From Edaphobacter dinghuensis (GTDB lineage Bacteria > Acidobacteriota > Terriglobia > Terriglobales > Acidobacteriaceae), in NCBI RefSeq assembly GCF_014640335.1, contig NZ_BMGT01000001.1, positions 744,001 through 808,000 of the forward strand: DNA of 64,000 bases, in the 5' to 3' direction. Both the position numbers and the translations under genes were made by a program. The notes beneath the pieces were generated by a model that was given only the letters and a program-made list of their open reading frames with translations, was not told the DNA's origin and made no database searches. This document shows positions 52,068 through 61,138 of the stretch, piece after piece. Every line of letters starts with the position of its first letter. Position 1 is the first letter of the stretch.

Positions 52068-53453
52068 ATGAGTGAGTTTGTGAATGACACGATTGTGGCG
52101 ATCTCGACGCCGCCGGGGCGCGGAGGCATTGGCGTGGTTCGGTTGTCCGGTGCGCTTGCTCGTGCGATTGCTGAGCCGCTGCTGCGGCTGCGGCATCCGT
52201 TGGCGGCGGGGCAGGCGCGGTTTGCCGAGATACTCGATATAGAAAAAAAAGATAAGACGCGATCGGAAGAAGCGCGTGAGGTTTTGGATGAGGCGGTCGT
52301 TACTTATTTTGCGGGGCCGCACTCATACACGAGCGAAGATGTTGTCGAGATAGCGGCGCATGGTTCGCCGGTGTTGCTCGATTATCTGGTGCGTGCGTGT
52401 ATCGCGGGCGGAGCGCGTCTAGCGGAGCCGGGGGAGTTTACGCAGCGTGCGTTTCTTGCGGGCCGCCTCGACCTGACGCAGGCCGAGGCGGTGCACGATC
52501 TGATTGAGTCGACGACGCTGCACCAGGCGCGGGTGGCGGCACAGCAGCTTGGGGGTGCGTTGTCGCGCAGGGTGGCTCCGGTTAAGGAGCAGTTGGTGCA
52601 TCTGATTGCGACGCTTGAGGCGGGGATTGATTTTGCCGAGGACGATATCGATCTGTTGCCGAACGAGGCGATGGCTGCGCAGATGGAGGAGATTGCGGCT
52701 TCGCTGGAGGCGCTGGAGAAGACGTTCGGCTATGGGCGCATCGTTCGCGACGGATTTACGCTGGCGATTGTGGGCAGGCCGAATGCGGGCAAGTCGTCGC
52801 TGTTCAATCGGCTGATTGAGCGCGACCGCGCGATTGTGACGGCGATGCCGGGGACGACGCGCGATCTGGTGACGGAGCGGGTCTCGCTCGATGGCATACC
52901 GCTGGAGCTGGTGGATACGGCGGGGCTGCGCGAAGCGACCGATGAGGCAGAGACCATCGGCATCGGCAAATCGCGTGAGGCGATGGCCGAGGCGGATATG
53001 GTGTTGCTGGTGCTTGATGGCACGGAGGCGCTGCACGCCGAGGATGTGGCTGCGATGGCTGCGCATGAGACGCGGCCTCTGCTGATTGCGTGCAACAAGT
53101 GTGATCTTGCGCCGGAGGTGTCGCTGCCGAACGAACGGCATCGCGTGATTAAGACTTCGGCGTTGACTGGTGAGGGCATTGCGGAGCTTCGCAGCGCCAT
53201 TGTTGCGTTGATGACGAGTGGCGCGCCGGGTGGGGAGACGGCGCTGTTGACGAACATTCGCCAGCAGCAGGCGGTTTCGGCTTCGCTGGCGGCAGTGAAG
53301 CAAGCACGGGCCGCGGTCGATAACGCAGTGCCGCATGAGATGATTCTGCTGGATCTTTATGAGGCGCTCGAGGCGCTCGATGGGCTGACGGGAGCTACTA
53401 CTACGGACGATATTCTTCATTTGATCTTCAGTACGTTTTGTATTGGGAAGTGA
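52068..53453 (+). CDS. mnmE: tRNA uridine-5-carboxymethylaminomethyl(34) synthesis GTPase MnmE
   Basis: The 461-residue protein has the N-terminal folate-binding domain (FVNDTIVAISTPPGRGGIGV, FTQRAFLAGRLDLTQAEAVH), helical domain and G domain: G1 GRPNAGKSSLFN, DTAGLREATD, NKCD, and the C-terminal CxGK motif FSTFCIGK. With MnmG it modifies U34 of tRNAs. The usual trmE/mnmG/rsmG neighbours are absent, so it is a stand-alone copy. The ATG at 52068 lacks a strong ribosome site and no upstream frame matches the family. Confidence 0.97.
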   Translation: MSEFVNDTIVAISTPPGRGGIGVVRLSGALARAIAEPLLRLRHPLAAGQARFAEILDIEKKDKTRSEEAREVLDEAVVTYFAGPHSYTSEDVVEIAAHGSPVLLDYLVRACIAGGARLAEPGEFTQRAFLAGRLDLTQAEAVHDLIESTTLHQARVAAQQLGGALSRRVAPVKEQLVHLIATLEAGIDFAEDDIDLLPNEAMAAQMEEIAASLEALEKTFGYGRIVRDGFTLAIVGRPNAGKSSLFNRLIERDRAIVTAMPGTTRDLVTERVSLDGIPLELVDTAGLREATDEAETIGIGKSREAMAEADMVLLVLDGTEALHAEDVAAMAAHETRPLLIACNKCDLAPEVSLPNERHRVIKTSALTGEGIAELRSAIVALMTSGAPGGETALLTNIRQQQAVSASLAAVKQARAAVDNAVPHEMILLDLYEALEALDGLTGATTTDDILHLIFSTFCIGK

Positions 53454-53468
53454 TGGGTGGTTCTCCTT

Positions 53469-53523
53469 CGGATGTTGTTTGGTGATTCGAGCAAGACGCA
53501 GATTCCCTTCGGGAATGACAAAG
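53469..53523. repeat. Dispersed repeat family R1, copy 2
   Basis: CGGATGTTGTTTGGTGATTC then GAGCAAGACGCAGATTCCCT, TCGGGAATGACAAA. It matches 27737-27790 with few differences. It lies after mnmE, before an R3 copy. Confidence 0.75.
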
Positions 53524-53593
53524 AAAAGGAAGCCATGCCTGTTCCCTTTGGATTTGGGGGTGACAAATACGGGATGCGGTCGTTGAGGGTGTG

Positions 53594-53640
53594 ACGTGGT
53601 GGTTCAACCCACGTCCCAGAATCGGGACGTGGGCACCCGG
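53594..53640. repeat. Dispersed repeat family R3, copy 3
   Basis: GTGGTGGTTCAACCCACG followed by TCCCAGAATCGGGACGTGGG and CACCCGG. Palindrome arms CCCACGTCCC (53608-53617) and GGGACGTGGG (53624-53633). It lies between mnmE and the end of the Oar-like gene. Confidence 0.75.
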
Positions 53641-53664
53641 TTTCTTATCCTGCTTCGGTTGAGG

Positions 53665-56600
53665 TTAGAACTGGAGGCGGCCTGCGAACTGGATTCTCCG
53701 CATCGACGATCCGTCCTGGCTGCCGACGGTGCCGGTAATTAATCCTGCGTTTGCGTTCTGGCAATCGACGCAACTGTTGGGGCCGGCGAGATTGACGTGG
53801 TTGAAGACGTTGAAGGCCTGTGCGGTGAGTTGCAGCCTGAGCTTCTCAGTCAATGAGAAGTTTTTGGCGACGGAGAAATCGGTGTTGAAGAGGTGCGGGC
53901 CGAAGAGCGAGTCGCGCTGGATGTTGCCGAAGGTGCCGACAGCCGGGCGAGAGTAGGCTCCAAAGGAGTCTCCGTTGTTGGTTAGCGGCGGCCCTGCGGT
54001 GAAGTATTTGACGGTGTGAGCAACCGGGTCAAAGGCCCCTACTGCGAGGTCGTAGCCGAGGCCGGTGCGGTTGGGGCGGCAGAGCGAACCACCTTGGCCA
54101 TCGATGTCCTGATCGCTGATACACTCTGCGTAGCTGGGGGTGAAGGGCAGGCCGCTTTGGTAGGTAGCGGAGCCATTCAAGGCGAAGCCTCCGACGACAG
54201 CGTCCATCCAGCGCGGCATGTTGCTGCCGAAGGCTTTGCCGCGACCGAAGGGTAGATCCCAGTTGCTGGTGAAGACGAAGGCCTGCGGACGGTTGTAGTA
54301 GCTGTTGCCGTAGTCTGCGCGTGGGTTGATGAAGAAGTAGTCGGACTCGTGCGCGCGGGCCTTGGACCAGGTGTAGTGAGTGAGGATCTGGAAGCCGTGG
54401 CTCATGCGCTTCTCGTAGACGACTTGCAGCGCTTCGTAGCTTGTCGTGGCTTCGTTGGCGTTATAGCGCAGGTCCTGTGTCCATCCGAAGGGATGGCCGT
54501 AACCGACGCCGAGCGTCTGCGCGATGCCGTCGAAGTAGGGGCGGCGATCACTCTGTGTGTACAAAGTGCCGGGGATGGCTGCATTCGGATTGACCTGTTT
54601 GAATCCGGCGATGGTTGGTTGGTTGGGGCTGGCCTGGTTCGAAGAGTCGAACATGTTATGGATGCCGTGGCTGGCGACGTACATGATGCGCATCGACGAG
54701 CTGGGCGAGAGCTGCTGCTCGACGGCTACGTTCCATGCATCGAGTGTGGGGATGCGTGTGGTGAGCGGACGTGTGGGCACGCCGACTCCGTTAGGTAACG
54801 GATAGTCGCCGCTGGTGGGAATCGGCGGGAAGGTGTAACTGGGTGGTCCCTGTTGCAGGTTGAACAGAGAGGCATAAGACGTTGTCGCGTTGAGGTTCTG
54901 CGAGACCTGCGTGGGATAAGAGAAGGTGAGGACTTCGCCGAAGGTGTCGCCCGACCAGCCCTGACCGTAGACGCGACCGTAACCGGCGCGGACGACGATG
55001 CGGTCGGTGGCCTGATAGGCGACGCCGATGCGCGGAGCCAGATGGGCCAGCTCGTTGTTGACGTTGAGGTTGGTGCCGTAGGGACCGTAGCCTGCGATGC
55101 GGATGTTGCCGGTGTCGAGATCGAGCAGGCCACCCTGGCCTTTGCCGTTGACGCTCTCAGGGAAGTAGATCTCCCAGCGAAGGCCGTAATTGACGGTGAG
55201 CTTGTTGGTGACGCGCCATTGGTCCTGCGCGTAGGAGAAGAAGCGCTTCTGGCGCTCCTGCGCGTTGGTGTTCTGGGTCTGCGTGCGCTGAAACTGGCCG
55301 ACGTCGCCGAGCAGAAAGGTGGCGAGGCCGAGGCCGCTGCCGGTGCTGCCCTGGGTTTCGGTGGCTAAGAAGTGGAAGTTGCCGGAGCGGACGTTGTTGT
55401 TGTCGAGACCGACGAGATGGTTGAGCGCGTAGCGGCCATCGACGCCGAAGCGAATGGAATGATTGCCGATGGCATGGGTCCAGTTATTGACTAACTGGAA
55501 CTGGCTCTCGGTCTGAAGGAACTGGTTGGTGGAGGTTCCGTATTCGGACATGCCGTCGATGTTGAACTGCGGCAGACCGCCGTTGAGCGAGAGGTCTCCC
55601 TGGTTGACGTTGGGAATGCCGAGATTGGTGCCCTCGGGCTGGTTGTAGTCGGGGCCCTGCTCGTTGATGTGGATGCGGAACCAGCCGAAGCGGAAGTCGG
55701 TGAGCCAGTTGGAAGAGACGACGTAGTCTCCGCCTGCGGCGATGCTTTGATCTTTTGCTGTGTCGGTTCCGGCGAAGTTGCCGCTGCCGAATCCGCCGCC
55801 GCCTGCGCCGCCGAAGTAGGGTGCGCCGTTGAGGTTCGAACTGAAGTAGGTGTAGCGGCCGAAGGTGTGCAACTTCTGCGTCACTTGAAAGTCGACGCGC
55901 CCATCGGCCTGGTTGGAGTTGAAGGCACCGGAGCCGGAGGCGACATAGTTATTGACGATGAGGCCCGCTGCGCCGGTGTTGGGCTGGGGCAGCAGCTTCA
56001 GGAGATTAACGGCGGGTGCTGAGAGCTGCGAGGTGGGAATGAGGTTTCCGGCGTAGGGCGTGCGGCCGGTGTTGTTGTTGGGATTGGTAGTGGGATCGTA
56101 GATTTGGCCCTGGCCGCCTTGCAGGTAGTCGCTTAGGTTGCAGGTGGGACCGGTGGTGCAGGTGCTGTGGGCGAGTGCGGTGGGAACGGTTTGCAGGATG
56201 CTGAGGCCGGTCTTTTCGCGCAGGCCCTGATAGTCGCCGAAGAAGAAGGCTTTATCTTTTTTGATTGGCCCGCCGATGGAGCCGCCGAACTGGTTGTGCA
56301 GGAAGGAAGGAATGTAGCGTCCGGAGACGGGGTCGCTTGTGGACTGGGCGAAGGGATCGCGGGCTTGGTTGGCGTCGGAGCGGCGGAACTCGAAGGCGGA
56401 ACCGTGGAACTCGTTGCTGCCGGACTTGGTCTGCGCGGTGACGAGGCCGGCGACGGCCTTGCCCTGCTCGGCGTCATAGTTCTGCGAGGTCACCTTCATC
56501 TCGGAGACGGCATCGAGGTTGGGATTGATGACGGCGACGCCGATGATGGGGTCTTGATTGTCGGTGCCGTCGAGCTCGTAGCCGGTGGCGAAGGGGAGCT

Positions 56601-57219
56601 GGCCGTTGACCTCGATCTGCTGACTGCGCTGCGGGTTCTGCGACTCGCCGACGTTCCAGCCGATGTAGGTTGTACCCGGCGTTAATAGCTCGAAGGCGGT
56701 GAAGTTGCGATTGAGATTCGGAAGTTGCTCGACGGCACGGGTGTTGAGCACAGTGCTGACGTCGGAGCGATCGGTTTCGAGCAGCGGCGCACCGGCGGTG
56801 ACGGTGACGGTCTGCACGGTTCCCTGCGCGGCGAGCTTGAGGTCGACACGGGGCGCGGTATCGACGTAGACCTGAACGCCTTTCTGCGTCGCGGTGGCGA
56901 AGCCGGTGGCATCAGCGGTGACCTGGTAGACGTCGGAGATCAGGTGCTGCACAGTGTATTGGCCGTCGCCGTTGGTCTGCACTTGCACGGAGGTTCCCTT
57001 GGCGATGTCGGTGACGGTAACGGTGGCGTTGGGAACGACGGCTCCACTGGGGTCGGTGACGGTGCCGATGATGGAGCCGTAGACGGCCTGCGCGTGTGCG
57101 GTCGTGTCGGCGAGCAGGAGGAAGAGAAAGACGATTCCGGCGGCCAGCAAAATACCGCGGCCAAAGCCCAGCATTTCTGACTTTACTAAACGTATAGACA
57201 GTGAGTTCTGGGATTCCAT
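53665..57219 (-). CDS. Oar-like TonB-dependent receptor with carboxypeptidase-regulatory domain
   Basis: The 1184-residue protein has a signal peptide (LLAAGIVFLFLLLADTTAHA), an N-terminal carboxypeptidase-regulatory-like domain (GSIIGTVTDPSGAVVPNATV), a plug-like region (VEQLPNLNRNFTAFELLTPG) and a long beta-barrel ending RIQFAGRLQF, with terminal Phe for outer-membrane insertion. Large numbers of such Oar/SusC-type receptors are typical of Acidobacteria, and they usually import oligosaccharides or peptides. The ATG at 57219 is chosen because GGAGG ends four bases before it. Next to the glycosidase genes, a saccharide is likely, not proven. Confidence 0.9.
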   Translation of the reverse strand: MESQNSLSIRLVKSEMLGFGRGILLAAGIVFLFLLLADTTAHAQAVYGSIIGTVTDPSGAVVPNATVTVTDIAKGTSVQVQTNGDGQYTVQHLISDVYQVTADATGFATATQKGVQVYVDTAPRVDLKLAAQGTVQTVTVTAGAPLLETDRSDVSTVLNTRAVEQLPNLNRNFTAFELLTPGTTYIGWNVGESQNPQRSQQIEVNGQLPFATGYELDGTDNQDPIIGVAVINPNLDAVSEMKVTSQNYDAEQGKAVAGLVTAQTKSGSNEFHGSAFEFRRSDANQARDPFAQSTSDPVSGRYIPSFLHNQFGGSIGGPIKKDKAFFFGDYQGLREKTGLSILQTVPTALAHSTCTTGPTCNLSDYLQGGQGQIYDPTTNPNNNTGRTPYAGNLIPTSQLSAPAVNLLKLLPQPNTGAAGLIVNNYVASGSGAFNSNQADGRVDFQVTQKLHTFGRYTYFSSNLNGAPYFGGAGGGGFGSGNFAGTDTAKDQSIAAGGDYVVSSNWLTDFRFGWFRIHINEQGPDYNQPEGTNLGIPNVNQGDLSLNGGLPQFNIDGMSEYGTSTNQFLQTESQFQLVNNWTHAIGNHSIRFGVDGRYALNHLVGLDNNNVRSGNFHFLATETQGSTGSGLGLATFLLGDVGQFQRTQTQNTNAQERQKRFFSYAQDQWRVTNKLTVNYGLRWEIYFPESVNGKGQGGLLDLDTGNIRIAGYGPYGTNLNVNNELAHLAPRIGVAYQATDRIVVRAGYGRVYGQGWSGDTFGEVLTFSYPTQVSQNLNATTSYASLFNLQQGPPSYTFPPIPTSGDYPLPNGVGVPTRPLTTRIPTLDAWNVAVEQQLSPSSSMRIMYVASHGIHNMFDSSNQASPNQPTIAGFKQVNPNAAIPGTLYTQSDRRPYFDGIAQTLGVGYGHPFGWTQDLRYNANEATTSYEALQVVYEKRMSHGFQILTHYTWSKARAHESDYFFINPRADYGNSYYNRPQAFVFTSNWDLPFGRGKAFGSNMPRWMDAVVGGFALNGSATYQSGLPFTPSYAECISDQDIDGQGGSLCRPNRTGLGYDLAVGAFDPVAHTVKYFTAGPPLTNNGDSFGAYSRPAVGTFGNIQRDSLFGPHLFNTDFSVAKNFSLTEKLRLQLTAQAFNVFNHVNLAGPNSCVDCQNANAGLITGTVGSQDGSSMRRIQFAGRLQF

Positions 57220-57245
57220 ATATGCCTCCAAAGAAAGTCTGAATC

Positions 57246-57269
57246 TTGATCTTCGAGTGTCGAAATCAA
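57246..57269. promoter_or_regulatory. Candidate operator dyad upstream of the Oar-like receptor
   Basis: TTGAT (57246-57250) with ATCAA (57265-57269), enclosing TTCGA (57252-57256) with TCGAA (57260-57264), off symmetry by one base. It lies 27-50 bases before the ATG. The region 57270-57488 holds the remaining upstream sequence and no gene. Confidence 0.35.
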
Positions 57270-57488
57270 TATTCTTTTTTCTAAAGTGGCCGGATCTTGT
57301 GTTCGGCTTGCTTGCACAGAACGTGCGTGGGAAAAGACAGCATGCGAACGAGGAGCGCTTGAAAGGACGCGCACCTACGCGAAGAATTCTACTCTTAACT
57401 ACGTAGAGATGAGATGCCGGGTTCCAGCGGATGAAAACGATTTTTCCGGGAAGGACTCAACCACGGCAACGAGGGGAATTATCTCCCC

Positions 57489-58517
57489 TTATTGGATTGA
57501 TTGCAGTGTGGGACGGCTGGCGGCGCTGATCTTTGCAGCGCTTTCAAATTCCTGCCGTGCCTCGTCCTTCTTGCCCAACCCGCGATAGGCCTGTCCGAGC
57601 AGTATGTGGGTGAGGGAGTTGCCGGGGTCCATCTTCTCGGCGTGCTCGAGATACATCGCTGCCGTCTGCGGATCATTTTTCTTGAGCAGGACTTTGCCCA
57701 TCTGGATGAAGGGGCCGGTGCTAGAGAGGTCGAGCGAGAGAGCGCGGGTGAGTGACTCCTGCGCCTGCTGGTAGTCGCCGAGTTGCGTGTAGACGTCGCC
57801 GAGGCGATCGTAGATGGGAGCATAGGCAGGGTTGATGCGGCGCTCCTGGTTGAACTCGGCGAGCGCCTTCTGTGGATCGGATTTGTAGAGGTAGACCTCG
57901 CCCATGAGGAAGTGCGCGAGTGGAAGGTTGGGAGTTGCCGCGAGCGCCTTCTGCCCAGCCTGCAACGCCATCTCTGCGAAGTTAGCCCGCAGCAGCATGT
58001 TGCCCATGAGCAGCCATGCGGCGCCGGAGTCGGGCGCGAATCCGTATTGGGTGGCAAAGGCGGCGCGGGCCTCGTCGAAGCGCTGCGCGTTCATGTAGCA
58101 GAGGCCGAGGACGTAGTTCGCGTCGGCGTTGCCGTTCGGCGTCCACTTGCGAATCTTTTCGAGATAGGGGATGGCTTCGGCGGGGTGGCCGAGGCGGTAG
58201 AGCGTCAGGCCGCGAAGCTGGACGGACTCTTCGTCGGTGGGATCTTGCTGCATGGCTTCGGCGAAGGATTTTTCTGCTTCGACGAGCTTGCCGCTGCGGT
58301 AGTAGGCGAGGCCGAGCTCGTGCGCAATGCCGGGTGCTTTGGGGGTTTGCTTTTGCAACATCTCGAGCATCGCGATGGCGTCGGTGACGTCGCCGCGCTC
58401 AAGCAGAGCGTGTGCAGTGGCTACGCTCATGCTGCTGGTCTGGGTGGCGGTTTGAGCGTGGAGTTGCAGGGTGAGTGCTGTTGCAATAATCGCAGCTGCA
58501 AAACAGTGTGCTCGCAT
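57489..58517 (-). CDS. Exported TPR-repeat protein
   Basis: The 342-residue protein has a signal peptide (CFAAAIIATALTLQLHAQ) and about eight TPR motifs (ALLERGDVTDAIAMLEMLQK, AEKSFAEAMQQDPTDEESVQ, ALAEFNQERRINPAYAPIYD, AQESLTRALSLDLSSTGPFI). TPRs mediate protein contacts, probably in the periplasm. It starts 34 bases after the glycosidase gene, so the two likely form an operon, with the receptor downstream. Confidence 0.88.
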   Translation of the reverse strand: MRAHCFAAAIIATALTLQLHAQTATQTSSMSVATAHALLERGDVTDAIAMLEMLQKQTPKAPGIAHELGLAYYRSGKLVEAEKSFAEAMQQDPTDEESVQLRGLTLYRLGHPAEAIPYLEKIRKWTPNGNADANYVLGLCYMNAQRFDEARAAFATQYGFAPDSGAAWLLMGNMLLRANFAEMALQAGQKALAATPNLPLAHFLMGEVYLYKSDPQKALAEFNQERRINPAYAPIYDRLGDVYTQLGDYQQAQESLTRALSLDLSSTGPFIQMGKVLLKKNDPQTAAMYLEHAEKMDPGNSLTHILLGQAYRGLGKKDEARQEFESAAKISAASRPTLQSIQ

Positions 58518-58551
58518 AGAGGTACGATACGCTCTCGTGCGAGTGCGAAGC

Positions 58552-61077
58552 TTACCAGTGGAGGGTGATGGTCTTGCGTTGGTAGCCGTTGCCTGCAGGT
58601 AAGGTGATCTGCAATTGGCTTAGGTTGCCGGAGGCGGTGGGCGGAACAATGGTTGCGCCTTCGGCGGTTAGATTTGGTGCCTCTGCGTTTTTGCGCAGCT
58701 TGAAGGTGACGGTCGATCCGGCTTGTGCTTCGAGATCGAGCTTCATGGAGTGGGCGTCGGTGGTTTGTGAGAGGACCTTTGGCTGGGATGTGCGAGCGCC
58801 GGGTAGTGGCAGATGTTGCGGCAGTGTGACTTCGATTGCGGGAAGCTGGAAGATTGCCGTCTGTCCGTTATTTGTGACTTTTACAGTTTCTTTATCTGCG
58901 GCCAGTTTAACTGCTGCGCCTGAGACTTGCTTGACGTGGACTACCATCTGCTGTCCTTCGCGGTGGTAGCTGAGGTCGATGATGGAGTCGCCTATGTGTA
59001 GTTGATGCACTTCGGCGTCATTCCAGTCTGCGGGCAGGTGCGGATCGAGGTGCACTGTCTTGGCGGGTGCGTCGATGTCGATGCCGAAGAGGCCGCGCAT
59101 GGCGGGCGTGATGACCATCGAAGACGACCAGAGCTGGTGGCTGGTGCTTCTGCCGAATGGCTCGAAGTACGCGCCGGAGAGCAGCTCGGTGACTGCGCCG
59201 AGGTCTTGCGTGGTGGTCTGGTTGGCGGTCTGCATGAGGTAGGCGTAGCCTGCGAGCGCGCGACCGGTTCTGTACTCGGCCATGGAGAGCCAGCCGGTGA
59301 AGAGCGGCCACACCGAGCCCTGGTGGTAGCTGATGGGATCGTAGAGAGGATCGCTTTCGGCGATGTCGCGCAGTCCCCAGTCGGTGGAGAAGTCGTGCGA
59401 GGCCCAGTGCTCGAAGCTCGGTGTTGCATGGCTCAAGCCTTCGCCGCTGTTCCACCATGCGATGGCGGGAAAGATGGTGGCGGTGCGGTCGAGCGTGCCC
59501 GTGTTACTGCTGAAGGCGTAGCTCTGCGTGGCGGGCATGTAGTATTCGGCTTCGATCTTCTTGGCTATTGCTGCGGCGCGTGACGATGCGGCAGAGGATG
59601 TGGCAGTGTCGCCCAACAACTCGGAGAGCTTTGCCATTGCGGCGGATGCCTGCTGATCTAAGCACGCGAGGTAGATCTCCTGCTTCGGCATGCCGGGGGG
59701 CCAGCTCTCGACCCATCCCGTGCCTTGCGTGTTGTCGTAGATGCCGTCGCCATCGGCGTCGTGCGTGGTTTCGAAGCGCCATGCTTTTTCGACGGCTTCG
59801 CGATGCTCGCGCAGGAAGGAGATGTCGCCGCTGGCTCGCACGTAGTCGAGCATCTGGGTAAGGAAGAGCGGCGTGGAGTCGGCAGCGGCGTACATGTAGG
59901 GCAGCGAGCGCCAATCGGTGTTCATCGCGGTCTGGCTGTACTCGTGCATGATCTTGCCGTCGTCGCGCTGACGCTCGATGAGGAACTCGAGTGCATTGCG
60001 CGAGAGGGTGAAGTCGCCGAAGCTGTTGACGGCGTAGAGCGTGTAGAGCGTGTCGCGGCCAAAGAACCAGCCGAAGCCGGGACGCGCTGAATCGCCCGAC
60101 GAGTAGTAACCGGCGACGAGGCCGATCTCTTCTGTATTGCGGTTGACGGTCTTGTCGACGGTTGCGGCGCGGAGTTGTTCGATCGACATCTCGGCCCATT
60201 GGAAGTCGTTGTTAAGGTGTTTGTCGGGCGTCTCGATCGAGGTGAGCGTGGAGAGCATATACGCGTAGCGGGCCGCGTGTTCGGCGTAGAGCGTGGGCAG
60301 CGTGGTGTCGAGCGTGGAGATTTTTTCGGCGAGTGCGGCGTTGGTTGCGGTTGCCTGCGTCGTTCCTTCGGCCAGAAGGAGCGGGAAGAAACGCTTGCCA
60401 TCGCGCTTGGGATCGTAGTGCAGCTTGAGCTCGAGCGGGTAGACGTGCGGCTTCTCCTGATAGGGAGCCATGATGCCGGGCTGGGCTCCGGGAATGGCGA
60501 CGGCCCCGGCGAGGTCGGGATAGTCGGTGTGCAGGATGTAGAAGCCACTCGCGCCCTGCTTGACCCATTCGGCGGATGGAACTCCGCTGCCGCGCTCGGG
60601 CCACATGGGGCGCATCTCGGGCGTGAAGCGAAAGGTGAAGTCGACGGGACGGATGGAGTCGATCTGGAAGAGGACGACGGCGCCGGTTCCCTGCTTTGCT
60701 TCGTCGGGCGCGAAGATGGTTTGGCGCAGGGTGAAGGCGATGTGCGAATAGGTGATGGTGGTGTGGTCGGGGTAGACCTCGATCTCGCGCGCGGCCTGAT
60801 TGACGTCGATGGGAACATCGTAGCCTTCGACGTTGGCCTCGATGGTGAAGTGGCTGAGGATCTTTATGGGAAGCACCCAGGCTTCGAACTGGCCGTCCTG
60901 CTGGCCGACGACGAGGCCACGTGTGCCTGCGACGGTGAAGGGCTGGTTGGCTTCGATATGGCGTCGAATGACGAGGCCGTGGTCCTGAAGCGGGAAGTTG
61001 TCGATCGGACGCAGTGTTGTCGTCTGCGCGGCAGCGACACTGCAGAGTGCAATGAGTCCCCAGAAAGAAAAGCGCAT
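58552..61077 (-). CDS. Exported six-hairpin glycosidase (GDE/GH63-like)
   Basis: The 841-residue protein has a signal peptide (FSFWGLIALCSVAAAQ), an N-terminal beta-rich domain (about 25-270) and an alpha6/alpha6 glycosidase domain (about 290-720). The latter carries GFGWFFGRDTLYTLYAVNSF, DDGKIMHEYSQTAMNTDW, YMYAAADSTPLFLTQMLDYV and GWVESWPPGMPKQEIYLACL, as in glycogen-debranching/amylo-1,6-glucosidase or GH63-type enzymes. Substrate probably an alpha-glucoside or related; this is inference. The ATG at 61077 follows GGAGAGG. A long upstream extension lacks family match. Confidence 0.82.
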   Translation of the reverse strand: MRFSFWGLIALCSVAAAQTTTLRPIDNFPLQDHGLVIRRHIEANQPFTVAGTRGLVVGQQDGQFEAWVLPIKILSHFTIEANVEGYDVPIDVNQAAREIEVYPDHTTITYSHIAFTLRQTIFAPDEAKQGTGAVVLFQIDSIRPVDFTFRFTPEMRPMWPERGSGVPSAEWVKQGASGFYILHTDYPDLAGAVAIPGAQPGIMAPYQEKPHVYPLELKLHYDPKRDGKRFFPLLLAEGTTQATATNAALAEKISTLDTTLPTLYAEHAARYAYMLSTLTSIETPDKHLNNDFQWAEMSIEQLRAATVDKTVNRNTEEIGLVAGYYSSGDSARPGFGWFFGRDTLYTLYAVNSFGDFTLSRNALEFLIERQRDDGKIMHEYSQTAMNTDWRSLPYMYAAADSTPLFLTQMLDYVRASGDISFLREHREAVEKAWRFETTHDADGDGIYDNTQGTGWVESWPPGMPKQEIYLACLDQQASAAMAKLSELLGDTATSSAASSRAAAIAKKIEAEYYMPATQSYAFSSNTGTLDRTATIFPAIAWWNSGEGLSHATPSFEHWASHDFSTDWGLRDIAESDPLYDPISYHQGSVWPLFTGWLSMAEYRTGRALAGYAYLMQTANQTTTQDLGAVTELLSGAYFEPFGRSTSHQLWSSSMVITPAMRGLFGIDIDAPAKTVHLDPHLPADWNDAEVHQLHIGDSIIDLSYHREGQQMVVHVKQVSGAAVKLAADKETVKVTNNGQTAIFQLPAIEVTLPQHLPLPGARTSQPKVLSQTTDAHSMKLDLEAQAGSTVTFKLRKNAEAPNLTAEGATIVPPTASGNLSQLQITLPAGNGYQRKTITLHW

Positions 61078-61138
61078 AGGCACCTCTCCAATCACCGAGA
61101 GTAGTCTACCTTTTGCGTGTGGTGCGGGGTGTGAGGGG

